Shown here one piece after another: positions 19,476-28,675 of a stretch of DNA of 64,000 bases. The position numbers and the translations under genes are program-made. Source of the DNA: Gemmataceae bacterium (GTDB lineage Bacteria; Planctomycetota; Planctomycetia; Gemmatales; Gemmataceae). Numbering within the stretch: position 1 is the stretch's first letter; every line of letters starts with the position of its first letter. Location: positions 1-64,000 of the forward strand of contig JAKEET010000069.1 of NCBI GenBank assembly GCA_022616435.1, in the 5' to 3' direction. Below the pieces are notes generated by a model that worked only from the letters and a program-made list of their open reading frames with translations, was not told the DNA's origin and made no database searches.

Positions 19476-20717
19476 TCACAGCGCCGCTTCCAGCAACCCC
19501 ACAATATCGCGCTCCGTCACCGGCCGCGGGTTGAAGCGCGCCGTCCATTGCTGGGCGGCTTCCTCGGCCAGGAGCGGCACGATGCCGCCGCTGACGCCGC
19601 AGGCGGCCAGCGTCGTGGGGAGGTTGGCGAACTTCATCAACCCCAGGATGCGCTCGGCCAGCAGGTCGCTGGCGACGGCGATGTGGCCGTTGCTAAGCCC
19701 CGCTTCTTCGATGAGGTCGCCGTACAGGTGTTCGACCGCCGGGGCATTGAAGCGGATGACGTGCGGCAGCATGATGCCGATGGCGAGGCCGTGCGTGACG
19801 CCGTAATGGGCGGTCAGCGGATTGGCGCAGGCGTGGCAGACGCCGAGCATCGAATTCTCGATGGCGGTGCCGGCGAGGAAGGCGCCCATCTGCATGGCGC
19901 CGCGGGCTTCGAGGTCGCCCGGATCGCGCAGCACCTTTTCCAGGTTCACCTCGAGCAAGCGCCAACCTTCACGCGCGAACATCTGCGAAACCGGACTGCG
20001 CTTCGACGTTACATACGATTCGACCGCGTGCGACAGGGCGTCGATCCCCGTCAAGGCCGTCACCGCCGGCGGCTGCGAGACCGTCACCTCGGGATCGAGG
20101 ATGGCGATCTGGAAGGCGGCCTTGCGGTCGCCGCAGGCCATCTTCATGTGCGACTGCTCGTCGGCGATGAGCGCGTACGACTGCGCCTCGCTGCCGGTCC
20201 CGGCCGTGGTGGGCACGCCGATCGACGGCAGCATCGGCTTCTTGGCTTTGCCGAAGCCCTTGTAGTCGGCCATCTGGCCGCCGTTGGTGAGCAGGAAGTT
20301 GATCCCCTTGGCGCAATCCATGGCGCTGCCGCCGCCGACGCTGACGATCAAGTCGATGCCGAGCGATTTCGCGAAAGCGACGCCTCGTTCGACGTGCATG
20401 CTGGTCGGGTTCTCCTCGACCTGATCGAAGACAAAGACCTGCAGGCCGGCCTCGTGCAGCGATTGTTCGGCGCGCTGCGGGTGCCCGGCCGCTTCCAGAC
20501 CCGGGTCGGTGACCAAGAGCACGCGCGTGTCGCCCAGCTCCCGCGCCAGCTCGCCGAGCCGGGCGATGGAGCCGGGCCCGAACACGACCCGCGTGGGCGT
20601 GTGGAAGTCGAACGGCTGCAACGGCCAGGTGGATGCTTTGGAAAAGCGGGCGAGGCCTGGCGTGGCGGTGAGCGCCTGCATGGTGGGGTCCAGGGACCGG
20701 AGAGATTGTTCTATCAT
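19476..20717 (-). CDS. Iron-containing alcohol dehydrogenase
   Basis: 413 residues from ATG 20717; a later ATG at 20681 (MQALTATPG) is also possible, and the open frame begins with a TTG. Cofactor motifs are VVFGPGSIARLGELA and SVGGGSAMDCAKGINFL (the GGGS NAD(P) loop). The metal-site region is ALTGIDALSHAVESYVT followed by HACANPLTAHYGVTHGLAIG with IMLPHVIRFN, which supplies the conserved His ligands. The family reduces aldehydes or oxidises alcohols in the cytoplasm. The substrate is not deducible. It is 76 bases from the minus-strand neighbour NHL gene. Confidence 0.93.
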   Translation of the reverse strand: MIEQSLRSLDPTMQALTATPGLARFSKASTWPLQPFDFHTPTRVVFGPGSIARLGELARELGDTRVLLVTDPGLEAAGHPQRAEQSLHEAGLQVFVFDQVEENPTSMHVERGVAFAKSLGIDLIVSVGGGSAMDCAKGINFLLTNGGQMADYKGFGKAKKPMLPSIGVPTTAGTGSEAQSYALIADEQSHMKMACGDRKAAFQIAILDPEVTVSQPPAVTALTGIDALSHAVESYVTSKRSPVSQMFAREGWRLLEVNLEKVLRDPGDLEARGAMQMGAFLAGTAIENSMLGVCHACANPLTAHYGVTHGLAIGIMLPHVIRFNAPAVEHLYGDLIEEAGLSNGHIAVASDLLAERILGLMKFANLPTTLAACGVSGGIVPLLAEEAAQQWTARFNPRPVTERDIVGLLEAAL

Positions 20718-20792
20718 GTCGGAAAAATCGAACGGACGCAACCGGGGAACGACGGAATCTCTCCGTCCTGTTGGACGCTGTCGGCCGGGAGG

Positions 20793-21884
20793 TTATTTGC
20801 CCTCCCAGCGGAATACCCGGTGATTCAGGCTGTCGACGATGTACAGCACGCCTGCCGGATTGACATGGACCCCGTGCGGCTCGTTGAAGGAGACCTTGAG
20901 GGGCTCGCCGCCGCTGGCGGAGTTTCCCTTCTTGCCGGTCCCGGCGAGGCGGACAATCATGTTGTCCTTGGGCAGGTACTTGCGAATGACGTGGTTGGCA
21001 GTGTCGGCGATGATGACGTTGTCATGGAGATCGACACACAGGTGTTTGGGTCCTTTGAGCTGCGCCGCACGCGCGTCGCCGCCGTCGCCGCTGTTGCCGG
21101 CTTTGCCGCTGACGCCAACCACCGTGCGGATCTTGCCCCGCGGATCGACGACGCGCAGCGCATGGCCGCCGCGCTCCAGGATGTACAGGTTCCCCTGCCG
21201 ATCGAAGCAGGCCGCCCGCGGATCGACGAGGGGGGCGGCCTTGGCGTCGGCGCCGTCCTCGGGCACGCCGCGCTGACCGTTGCCGGCGGCCAGCACCACC
21301 CGACCCGGCTTCCAGTGCACCACACGAATGCGGCGATTGTCAAGGTCGGTGACCGCCAGCTTGCTGCGCTCCAGCTTGGCGCCCTCGAAGTCCCAGGCGA
21401 CGCAGAAGACGCCGCTGAACTTCGCCTGCAGCGCCGGCCCGTCGTCGCCGGCATAGGCCTTCGTGCCGCCGACGCCGGCGAACGCACGGACCATGCCCGT
21501 GTTCGGATCGAGGATCCGGACACGGTTGTTCCAGGTGTCGGCCAGGTAGAGAAGTCCGTCGGGGCCGACGGCGAGGCTGTGCATGCCGTTGAAGGTCGCC
21601 TTGCGTCCGGGGCCGTCGTCGCCGCCGTCGCCGCTGGCGCCCGTGCCGGCGAGGATGGTCAAGATCCCCTTCGTGTCAACTTTCAGGACCCGGCCGCCCT
21701 TCAGCTCGGCAATGTACATGTTGCCGGTCTTGTCGAAATCGATGCCGAAGGGTTGATTGAGCTTGGCGTCGGTCGCCGGCACGTTTTCGACCTGCGTGCC
21801 GCCGCCGGCGATAAGCACCAGGCGGTCGGCGCGGGCGACGGTGGGAATGAGGACGACAACTAGAAACAATGTGAAGCATCGCAC
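20793..21884 (-). CDS. Exported NHL-repeat protein
   Basis: 363 residues. The start is GTG at 21884, supported by GGAGGAG 7 bases upstream, and opens a signal peptide (MRCFTLFLVVVLIPTVARA). The mature part is a six-bladed beta-propeller of NHL repeats: LNQPFGIDFDKTGNMYIAEL, FNGMHSLAVGPDGLLYLADT, VDPRAACFDRQGNLYILERG, LKGPKHLCVDLHDNVIIADT and FNEPHGVHVNPAGVLYIVDS, each followed by N/H-x-V/I-R. Gly/Asp-rich loops of the type GTGASGDGGDDGPG link blades. Such proteins bind ligands or act as scaffolds outside the cytoplasm. No enzymatic residues are evident. Confidence 0.88.
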   Translation of the reverse strand: MRCFTLFLVVVLIPTVARADRLVLIAGGGTQVENVPATDAKLNQPFGIDFDKTGNMYIAELKGGRVLKVDTKGILTILAGTGASGDGGDDGPGRKATFNGMHSLAVGPDGLLYLADTWNNRVRILDPNTGMVRAFAGVGGTKAYAGDDGPALQAKFSGVFCVAWDFEGAKLERSKLAVTDLDNRRIRVVHWKPGRVVLAAGNGQRGVPEDGADAKAAPLVDPRAACFDRQGNLYILERGGHALRVVDPRGKIRTVVGVSGKAGNSGDGGDARAAQLKGPKHLCVDLHDNVIIADTANHVIRKYLPKDNMIVRLAGTGKKGNSASGGEPLKVSFNEPHGVHVNPAGVLYIVDSLNHRVFRWEGK

Positions 21885-21989
21885 GTTGTCGCTCCTCCGC
21901 CCATTGATTCATTGCGCAGCAGAACGCGCAATCCAATGAGATTGCCGCAACTGCTTGTCGTGCTTGCGGTTGATTCATTGCATTGCGCG

Positions 21990-22025
21990 ACACACACACA
22001 ACACACACACACAACACACACACAC
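21990..22025. repeat. CA dinucleotide tract
   Basis: 36 bases of almost pure CA with two AA phase breaks (22000-22001 and 22013-22014). It lies 6 bases past the stop codon of the ferredoxin gene and 105 bases before the NHL start on the same strand. A simple-sequence tract this long is unusual in a GC-rich bacterium and could vary in length. Confidence 0.9.
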
Positions 22026-22031
22026 GCAGAA

Positions 22032-22415
22032 CTATTTCTTGGCAGGCGTCGCCGCGGCTTGCTCGGCGGCCAGGTCTTGCAGGGCCTTGGCGGCGGCGAC
22101 CAGGCGCTCGCCGTGCTCGGCGACGTATTCCTCGGGACCGCCCTTGACGGCGACCGCCTCGGCGATCCGGGTAGAGGGAATCATCTCGATCGCGTCCCAG
22201 GGGCACCAGCGCTCGCACAATTCGCAGCCGATGCACCGTTCCAGGTCGATGTCCACGAACGTCTGCAAGGTCGTCAGGGATTCGCCGGGCACCTTGTAGA
22301 TGCAGTCCACGGGGCAGACTTCGACACAAGCCTCGCAGCCCGTGCAGTTGTCGGCGTAGACGACCGCGAGTTCCTTCGGCAGTTTCTTGCGTGCCTTGCC
22401 CGCGCCTTTCGCCAT
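22032..22415 (-). CDS. 2x[4Fe-4S] ferredoxin
   Basis: 127 residues. ATG 22415 is preferred over an in-frame GTG three codons earlier because GAGG lies 8 bases before it. Two cluster motifs are intact: CTGCEACVEVCPVDC and CIGCELCERWCPWDA, with about 20 residues between them. A basic N-terminus (KGAGKARKKLPKEL) and a 45-residue C-terminal tail (EEYVAEHGERLVAAAKALQD) are additions to the core. It is a soluble electron carrier. No dedicated partner reductase is adjacent. Confidence 0.93.
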   Translation of the reverse strand: MAKGAGKARKKLPKELAVVYADNCTGCEACVEVCPVDCIYKVPGESLTTLQTFVDIDLERCIGCELCERWCPWDAIEMIPSTRIAEAVAVKGGPEEYVAEHGERLVAAAKALQDLAAEQAAATPAKK

Positions 22416-22553
22416 GGAAGTCACCTCGGCGGTGGAATGAATCGAAGGGTGAACGGTTGCCGCTCTGTAATTCTACCTGGCCGGCGGACAAAGGACAGGC
22501 TTCGAACACCGGTCCTATCGCAGGTAAGGCCCGTTCGCGCTGGCGCCTTTGCC

Positions 22554-22982
22554 TCATCTAGGCGGATGCAGTCCTAGCGCCGCCCATAGCAGCCTGATCT
22601 GGACGACCCGTGGGTGATTCATCTGCAGAGCAGCGACCGTCGCGCGTCCGACTGGCGTTTGTCCGACGATGGCGCCGAAATCGTCGCTCCAGCGAAAATG
22701 TTCGTCCCACTCCTGCAGACGCGGGTGATAGAGTCGGACCCGACGCCCGCTCATCGGATCGTTGGCCGAAATGCGGTGGCGCTTGGCGTTGTTGCAAACC
22801 GGGCAGGCCAGGCACAGGTTGTCGGCTTCGGTGGGACCGTCGAGGGCACGCGGGATGATGTGCTCGATTTCGAACGGCTCGGGACAAAGTTCCTGCTGCA
22901 AGCGGCAGTATTCGCACAGGTAACGAGCGCGCCGCCCCACGGTTTGACGAAGTCGGGCCGAGATGAAAGGCCTCTTTGCCAT
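22554..22982 (-). CDS. HNH endonuclease family protein
   Basis: 142 residues. A zinc-ribbon pair CEYC and CPVC encloses the HNH core: FEIEHIIPRALDGPTEADNL (the catalytic His after IE) and CPVCNNAKRHR. RRARYLCEYCRLQQELCPEP starts the domain, and the C-terminus holds FRWSDDFGAIVGQTPVGRATVAALQMN. Such single-domain HNH proteins are nucleases of unknown target and are common in planctomycetes and cyanobacteria. It lies 21 bases behind the small gene 23004-23330, which suggests an operon. Confidence 0.9.
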   Translation of the reverse strand: MAKRPFISARLRQTVGRRARYLCEYCRLQQELCPEPFEIEHIIPRALDGPTEADNLCLACPVCNNAKRHRISANDPMSGRRVRLYHPRLQEWDEHFRWSDDFGAIVGQTPVGRATVAALQMNHPRVVQIRLLWAALGLHPPR

Positions 22983-23003
22983 GGGAGAGACCGCCCCGTG
23001 TCC

Positions 23004-23330
23004 CTATCGGGAACCGCCGCGCGGCTTGGCTCGACCAATCGTCAGCGCCAACTCATGCGTCTTTTTCTCGAAGGCTTCGACGAGCCCGTCCAGCTCCACG
23101 CTTTCGGCAGCATTCAACGTTCCCGCATTGCCCTTGGCGAGCAATTCGCGCAGGCGCTCGCGCTCTTTTGCCGGCAGACGATAGCTGCGGCGCAATCGCA
23201 GGGCCCGCGCCCGTGCCTGTTCCGGATTCGGCAACTCTTGAAGAGCTAGGACAAGACGCTTCCTTTCAGGAGCCGGCAGTTGCCGGGCGGCGTCGAGAAT
23301 CTGCTCAGCCGTCAAGTCAACGGATGCCAC
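23004..23330 (-). CDS. Hypothetical helical protein upstream of an HNH nuclease gene
   Basis: 108 residues from a GTG start. It is highly charged and helical: LTAEQILDAARQLPAPERKR then LVLALQELPNPEQARARALR, and a C-terminal helix with SVELDGLVEAFEKKTHELAL ending in a basic tail. No catalytic motif. The position directly before the HNH gene and its size suggest an accessory or antitoxin-like partner, but this is inference only. Confidence 0.65.
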   Translation of the reverse strand: MASVDLTAEQILDAARQLPAPERKRLVLALQELPNPEQARARALRLRRSYRLPAKERERLRELLAKGNAGTLNAAESVELDGLVEAFEKKTHELALTIGRAKPRGGSR

Positions 23331-23476
23331 GGTTTCGTCCGTCTGCTAGACAAGAGGTTCGTGATCAAGTATACCGCAGAGCACGTTGGAGGCAACGCCG
23401 TTCACGGCGCTGGCCGCTCTTCGCGACGCATTGCATTGCCAGGAGAATGACGTGCGACGTTTAAGCCGGCGCCGCT

Positions 23477-23497
23477 TCACCCCGCCTTCCGGGGTGA
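23477..23497. terminator. Hairpin between divergent genes
   Basis: TCACCCCG / CGGGGTGA, 8-base perfect stem with a 5-base loop, in the 258-base gap between a minus-strand gene start (23330) and a kinase gene (23589). No T-run on either side, so it may be a leader structure or a repeat rather than a terminator. Confidence 0.3.
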
Positions 23498-23588
23498 CCG
23501 CGCCAGCCTCCCCCTACTGCCACCGCCTCGTTTCGGGTAGAATGAAGTCTCCGATACCTCTCCGTATCAGCTTGAGCAAGATCGTCTC

Positions 23589-25178
23589 ATGTTCGGGGCC
23601 CCGGACGGTCCCACCCTTATGCCGGACGAGGAGGCACGTTCGAACATGGCTGCCGGCTCGGGCGAAGGCCGCATGCAACTCGGCAAGTACCGCGTGGTGA
23701 AACACATCGCCACCGGCGGCATGGGGGCGGTGTACAAAGCGGTGGTTACCGAAGAAGGCGAGGAGCAAGGCCGGGAAGTCGCCCTCAAGGTGCTGTCGCC
23801 GGAAATCGCGGCCCGACCGGCGATGCGCGAGCGGCTCCGCCGCGAATGGCTGCACGGCGCCAAGCTCTCCCACGAGAACATCGTCGAAATCTATGATTGC
23901 GACGAATCGGACGGCATGTACTTCCTCGCCATGGAGTACGTGCACGGCAAGAACCTCTACGAGTACATCGAACGCCACGGCCCGCTGGCGCCCAACCTCG
24001 CGCGGTACCTGCTCTTGCAAATCGTCGCGGCCCTGGAGCACGTCCACGAGGCGGGCCTGATCCACCGCGACATCAAACCGTCCAACATCCTCCTGACCCG
24101 CAAGAACGGCAAGCCGGTCGCCAAGCTCGCCGATCTCGGCCTGATCCGCGAAACCAGCGACGAGGAATTCCGGCTGACGCGCGAAGGTCACACGGTCGGC
24201 ACGGTGGACTATCTGGCGCCTGAGCAGGCACGCGACAGCGGCTTGGCCGACATCCGCAGCGACATCTATTCGCTCGGCTGCACCCTGTTCCACATGGTGA
24301 CCGGCAACCCGCCGTTTGCCGACGGCAACCTGACCGAGCGGCTCTTCAAGCATGCGCAGATCGAGGCGCCGGACGTGCGGCTGTTCAACGCCAAGATTCC
24401 CGCCGACCTGGCCATGGTGTGCCGGCGCATGCTGGCCAAGAAGCCGGAGCATCGGTACCAAACGCCGAGCGAGCTCCTGGCGGCGCTGACCATTCCCAAG
24501 GAAACACCGTTGTCCGAGAGCGCCGAGGTGACCGAGTTTTCGCTGGAAACTCCGGAGAAGCCGAAAGAACCAGCCGGTCCAACGCCGGCCCAGCGCGCCG
24601 CCGCGGCGGAATTCGCGATCGCCCAGCGGGCGATCGCGGCCGGCGATCTGCGCGCCGCCATCAAGCTGCTGATCAACTGTTGCCGGCTCGAGATCGGACA
24701 GGTCGCCTATCGCGAAGCGTTGCGCGAGACGCTGATGCGGCAGCGGGCCGCCTCGGGGGGCCTGACGCGCGGGCTGCGAACCGCCTACCGTCGGGCGCGG
24801 CTCTGGACCGCGAAGAAGCTGCGCAAGCCCTGGCAAATCCTCGAACAGGGCGAGTACGTGTTGGCCGATCGTCCCAAGGACTTGAAGGCGCATCTGCTGC
24901 TGTCGGAGGCGGCGCTGACGTGCCGGGCGGTGCTGGTGGCGTTGTGGATGCTGGAGCAGGCCGAATTGACGCACGGCCCCCACCCCGCGCTGCATCGGGC
25001 GCGGGCGCTGACGTATGAGTACGAAGGCGACGCGGCCCAGGCGATGATCGCCTGGGAGCAAGTGGAAAAGGCCGACCCCGGCAACGCCGAAGCCCGCCAT
25101 CACCTCAAGGACCTGTCGGCGCGCGAAGCGATGATCCGCAATCGCTATGAAGAACGGCTCGAGACGCCGCAGCTGTGA
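23589..25178 (+). CDS. Ser/Thr protein kinase with C-terminal TPR-like region
   Basis: 529 residues. The kinase domain (about 30-300) has the Gly loop IATGGMGAVYKA, the ATP-binding Lys in EVALKVLSP, the catalytic loop LIHRDIKPSNILL (Asp161), and LADLGLIRE, where the usual DFG is DLG. VGTVDYLAPEQA is the activation segment. The kinase is soluble; no transmembrane helix is seen. The C-terminal 200 residues are helical with TPR-like pairs (AIAQRAIAAGDLRAAIKLLI; AHLLLSEAALTCRAVLVALW; ALTYEYEGDAAQAMIAWEQV), probably for protein binding. It is first in a row of three signalling genes on the same strand. The start has a weak ribosome-binding site; ATG 23619 or 23673 is possible. Confidence 0.92.
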   Translation: MFGAPDGPTLMPDEEARSNMAAGSGEGRMQLGKYRVVKHIATGGMGAVYKAVVTEEGEEQGREVALKVLSPEIAARPAMRERLRREWLHGAKLSHENIVEIYDCDESDGMYFLAMEYVHGKNLYEYIERHGPLAPNLARYLLLQIVAALEHVHEAGLIHRDIKPSNILLTRKNGKPVAKLADLGLIRETSDEEFRLTREGHTVGTVDYLAPEQARDSGLADIRSDIYSLGCTLFHMVTGNPPFADGNLTERLFKHAQIEAPDVRLFNAKIPADLAMVCRRMLAKKPEHRYQTPSELLAALTIPKETPLSESAEVTEFSLETPEKPKEPAGPTPAQRAAAAEFAIAQRAIAAGDLRAAIKLLINCCRLEIGQVAYREALRETLMRQRAASGGLTRGLRTAYRRARLWTAKKLRKPWQILEQGEYVLADRPKDLKAHLLLSEAALTCRAVLVALWMLEQAELTHGPHPALHRARALTYEYEGDAAQAMIAWEQVEKADPGNAEARHHLKDLSAREAMIRNRYEERLETPQL

Positions 25179-25190
25179 AAGCGGCTTGTG

Positions 25191-25253
25191 GCGGCAAGTT
25201 TCCAACTTGCCGCTGCGCGAGGTTCGGCCGCGGCAAGTTTGGAAACTTGCCGC
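25191..25253. repeat. Pair of near-identical palindromes
   Basis: GCGGCAAGTT TCC AACTTGCCGC (25191-25213) and a longer copy with an 11-base stem GCGGCAAGTTT / AAACTTGCCGC and GG loop (25230-25253), 16 bases apart. They begin 12 bases after the kinase stop codon. They may terminate transcription or be copies of a short mobile palindrome. Confidence 0.7.
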
Positions 25254-25452
25254 CACAACGCCTCGGCGTTTGCAAAACCTCGAGAAATGACCTACCTATT
25301 GAATGTTGGCAAACTTCCCTCCGATGGGTGACGCATCCGCAAGCAGCGGCCTCGCGGTCCGCGTGCCTCCAGTTCTTGACCTGCTCATTCTCTCTTGTCT
25401 TGGGCGGCCGGTTCCCCGCACGCCGGTTTCTCAGGAGCATTGAGGCTTGCCC

Positions 25453-28400
25453 GTGATTGCCGGCCCGACCGTCTCCCCTGGGCGCTTGTGGAAGCCGACG
25501 CTCGTCGCCGCCGGCGTCGTCGTGGTTGCGCTGGGCTTGAGCGCGCTGGCCGGCTGGCAATGGAGCTGGGATTTTCTGGTCCATGTCCACCCCAAGTTCG
25601 CGCCGATGCACTACAACACTGCGTTCGCCTTTGTCGCGGGCGGACTGGGGCTGTTGGCATGCGCCATGGGCTGGCGCCAGGCCAGCTGCGGAGCGGCGTC
25701 GCTGCTGCTGGTTCTCGGCTTCGCCGAGCTGCTGCACGCGTTCGGAGCGGTGGACTGTGGTTTGGGCGACTGGTGGCTGGCGCCGCCTTCGGGAATGGAG
25801 TTTTTCCGGGCCGGCAATCCCAGTGCCGCCTCGGCGGTGTGCCTGTGTCTGGCCGCCGCATCCCTGGCGCTGATGAACCTGCCGGCAGCGCAGGGCCCTT
25901 CGCCGCTGGTGCTGGCGCTCTTGGGGACGGTGCTGCTCTTCGTCAACCTGCTGGCCGCGCTTGGCCTGCCGCTGGCGTTCGCGTTCGGCATCGTGCCACA
26001 CGCGCCGGCGGCGCAGCTCGCCTTCCAGGAACTCGCCGGCTACGCCCTGTTCGGCGCGGCGACCCTGGCCTTCGCCTTCCGCGCCGATCTGGCGCAGACG
26101 CCCCGGGTGCAGGCGACGCCCCGGCCCTGGCTGCCGTTGTTCGTCGGTCTTGGCGGCGTCACGGTCACGGTCCTGTTCTGGCAAGCGCTGACCGCGCAAG
26201 AATCCCAGCGCCTGCAGCGTGTGGTGCGGTTCGAGGCCGCCCAGGTCCAGCGGCAGCTCGTGGAAGGCATCCCGACGCGCTTCCAGACGCTGGCCGACCT
26301 CACGCGCCGCTGGCGCGCGCCGGACAACGCCCTGACGCCGGACGCGCGCGACGCGGTCGACCGCTACGTCGCCCAGCAGCCCGGTTGCCTGGGCGTGGCC
26401 CTCGTGGCCCCGCAGCGCGGCCACGTCTGGCTCGGCAGCCATGACCCGGCGCGCACGCCGCCCGCCTCGATCTTCACCGACAACGGGCCGGTGAGCCAGT
26501 TCGTCAACACGGCCGCGGGGCAACACAGCGTGCGGGCGCAACGAGTCTGGGAGGTCCAGACCAACCTGCTGCTGGTCTACGCGCCGCTGAGCGCCAAGAG
26601 GCCCGGCGACGGCGGCGTGGTGGGGCTCTACCGGTTGCGTGATTTTCTCGACTCGCTGCTGACCTTCAACATTGCCCATGGCTATGCGGTGGCGCTGTCG
26701 GACGGGCCGGAAGAGTTCTACAACCGCTTCGGCGCGGAAACCGCCGATCAGCACGATCTCGAGCGGGCGCTCCGCGTGACCGTGCTGGACTTCGACTGGA
26801 ACGCGCGGGTTTGGCCGACGCGGGACGTCATGGCCGGGGAGGCGTTCGCCCTGTCGAAGCTGGCGCTGGTCGCGGGCTTCCTCATGTCGTCGGTCCTGGC
26901 CGTGACCGTGTGGCTGGCGCAGACCGCCCGCCGCCGGGCCAGCGCCCTGGAAAAGGAAATCGGCGAGCGCACGCAAGCCGAGATCGCCCTCAAGCGCAGC
27001 GAGGCCAAGTACCGTTCGCTGATCGAGAACCTGGACCAGAGCGTGTTCCTGCTCGATCGCGAGCTGCGCTACCGCGCCGTCAACAAGCACTTCTGCCGCG
27101 ACCGCGGCTGCAGGGAATCGGACTTGCTCGGCAAGACCGACCTCGACCTGCTGAGCCTGGCCCAAAGCGCCAAGCACGGCGAGGAGCTGAACGCCGTCCT
27201 GCTCGAAGGCACGAAGCTGGTCCTCGAAGAAGAAGTGACCCGCGACGGAAAGCCCCACATGGTCCACCGCGTGCTGACGCCGGTCAAGGACGACGACGGC
27301 CAGATCGTCGGCGTGCTGGGGATCTGCTGGGACGTCACCGAGCAGCGGACCCTGGAAACGCACCTGCGGCAAGCGCAAAAGCTCGAGGCCATCGGCCAGC
27401 TGGCCGGCGGCGTGGCCCACGATTTCAACAACCTGCTGACGGCCTTGCTAGGCAACCTGGAGCTGGCCCTGGCCCAGTTGTCGTCCGAGGAGGAGCTGCG
27501 CGACATGCTGCTGGCCGCCGAAAAGGCCGGCCGCCGCGCCGCCACGTTGACCAACCAGCTCCTGAGCTTCGCGCGGCAAGGGCAGATGAACCAGCAGGCG
27601 GTGAACCTGAACGGCTTGATCGACGAGGTGGTGGCCCTGCTCAGCCGCACCATCGATCCGCGCATCCAGCTCGAAGCGCAGAAGGACCCCAAGCTCGTTC
27701 CGGTCCTGGGCGATCCCGGGCAACTGAATCAGGTCATCATGAACTTGTGCCTGAATGCCCGCGACGCCCTCGCCGGACCGGGACGCATCAGCCTGGAAAC
27801 CGCCCACGTCGCTGTCGACCAGACCTTCCTCAATCAGCACCTCGAAGCGCGTCCCGGCTTGTTCGTCCGCCTGCGCGTCGCCGACACCGGCTGCGGCATG
27901 ACGCCGGAAGTCCGGGCCCGCATCTTCGAGCCGTTCTTCACCACCAAGGGGCTCGGCAAGGGGACCGGCCTCGGCCTGGCCACCGTCTTCGGCATCGTCA
28001 AGCAGCACCAGGGCTGGATCGAGTGCCACTCCGAGGTCCATCGCGGCACCCAGTTCGACGTCTACTTCCCCTGCGCCACCGCCGCGGCGGAGGAGCCGAC
28101 CCCCGTGTCCCACGCGCTCACCGATTCGCAGCTCGTCGGCCACGAGACCATCCTGGTCGTCGACGACGAGCCGTTGATCCGGCAAATGACCACCACGGTG
28201 CTCACGCAGCGCGGCTTCCGCGTCCTCGAAGCCGCCGACGGCGACCAGGCCGTGACCCGCTACCGCAACGAAAAGGATCACATCGACCTCGTGATCCTCG
28301 ACCTGACCATGCCGAAGCTGTCCGGCCAGGAAGCGTTCCGCCAGCTCCGCCAGATCAATCCGCAGGTCGCCGTGCTGTTCGCCAGCGGCTACACGACCGA

Positions 28401-28542
28401 ACACATCACCGAGGAAGAACAGAATCAGATTCTCGGCTTCGTGAAGAAACCCTTCCGGCCCAACGAGCTGGTGCGGACGGTGCACGGGGCGCTGCGCAAG
28501 GTCCGGCGCAGCCGCTACGTTGCCCGGGTGGCGAGCTGCTGA
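25453..28542 (+). CDS. Hybrid sensor histidine kinase/response regulator
   Basis: 1029 residues from GTG 25453, which has GAGG 7 bases upstream; the open frame includes a TTG two codons earlier with poor spacing. The N-terminal 220 residues form several transmembrane helices. A presumably periplasmic sensing region (about 255-460, starting QESQRLQRVVRFEAAQVQRQ) resembles CHASE-type domains. A further helix (KLALVAGFLMSSVLAVTVWL), a coiled coil and a PAS domain (SLIENLDQSVFLLDRELRYR) follow. The HisKA motif has the phospho-acceptor His656 in AGGVAHDFNNLL. The ATPase has N, G1 and G2 boxes (NLCLNARDAL, DTGCGM, GKGTGLGL). The C-terminal receiver domain has Asp950 in ILDLTMPK and Lys in VKKPF. 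The output partner is unknown. Confidence 0.95.
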   Translation: MIAGPTVSPGRLWKPTLVAAGVVVVALGLSALAGWQWSWDFLVHVHPKFAPMHYNTAFAFVAGGLGLLACAMGWRQASCGAASLLLVLGFAELLHAFGAVDCGLGDWWLAPPSGMEFFRAGNPSAASAVCLCLAAASLALMNLPAAQGPSPLVLALLGTVLLFVNLLAALGLPLAFAFGIVPHAPAAQLAFQELAGYALFGAATLAFAFRADLAQTPRVQATPRPWLPLFVGLGGVTVTVLFWQALTAQESQRLQRVVRFEAAQVQRQLVEGIPTRFQTLADLTRRWRAPDNALTPDARDAVDRYVAQQPGCLGVALVAPQRGHVWLGSHDPARTPPASIFTDNGPVSQFVNTAAGQHSVRAQRVWEVQTNLLLVYAPLSAKRPGDGGVVGLYRLRDFLDSLLTFNIAHGYAVALSDGPEEFYNRFGAETADQHDLERALRVTVLDFDWNARVWPTRDVMAGEAFALSKLALVAGFLMSSVLAVTVWLAQTARRRASALEKEIGERTQAEIALKRSEAKYRSLIENLDQSVFLLDRELRYRAVNKHFCRDRGCRESDLLGKTDLDLLSLAQSAKHGEELNAVLLEGTKLVLEEEVTRDGKPHMVHRVLTPVKDDDGQIVGVLGICWDVTEQRTLETHLRQAQKLEAIGQLAGGVAHDFNNLLTALLGNLELALAQLSSEEELRDMLLAAEKAGRRAATLTNQLLSFARQGQMNQQAVNLNGLIDEVVALLSRTIDPRIQLEAQKDPKLVPVLGDPGQLNQVIMNLCLNARDALAGPGRISLETAHVAVDQTFLNQHLEARPGLFVRLRVADTGCGMTPEVRARIFEPFFTTKGLGKGTGLGLATVFGIVKQHQGWIECHSEVHRGTQFDVYFPCATAAAEEPTPVSHALTDSQLVGHETILVVDDEPLIRQMTTTVLTQRGFRVLEAADGDQAVTRYRNEKDHIDLVILDLTMPKLSGQEAFRQLRQINPQVAVLFASGYTTEHITEEEQNQILGFVKKPFRPNELVRTVHGALRKVRRSRYVARVASC

Positions 28543-28675
28543 GGCGGCGGAAGCCGTTTTGGACCGCGCGTTCCGAGACACCTTCTTGAGCGATTGAGCG
28601 ATCCGTGCGCTTGTGCAATAGCGCGGAACGGTTAGAATATGCCGGCGACAGACACCGTCCTGCCTGGGCCGTCGC

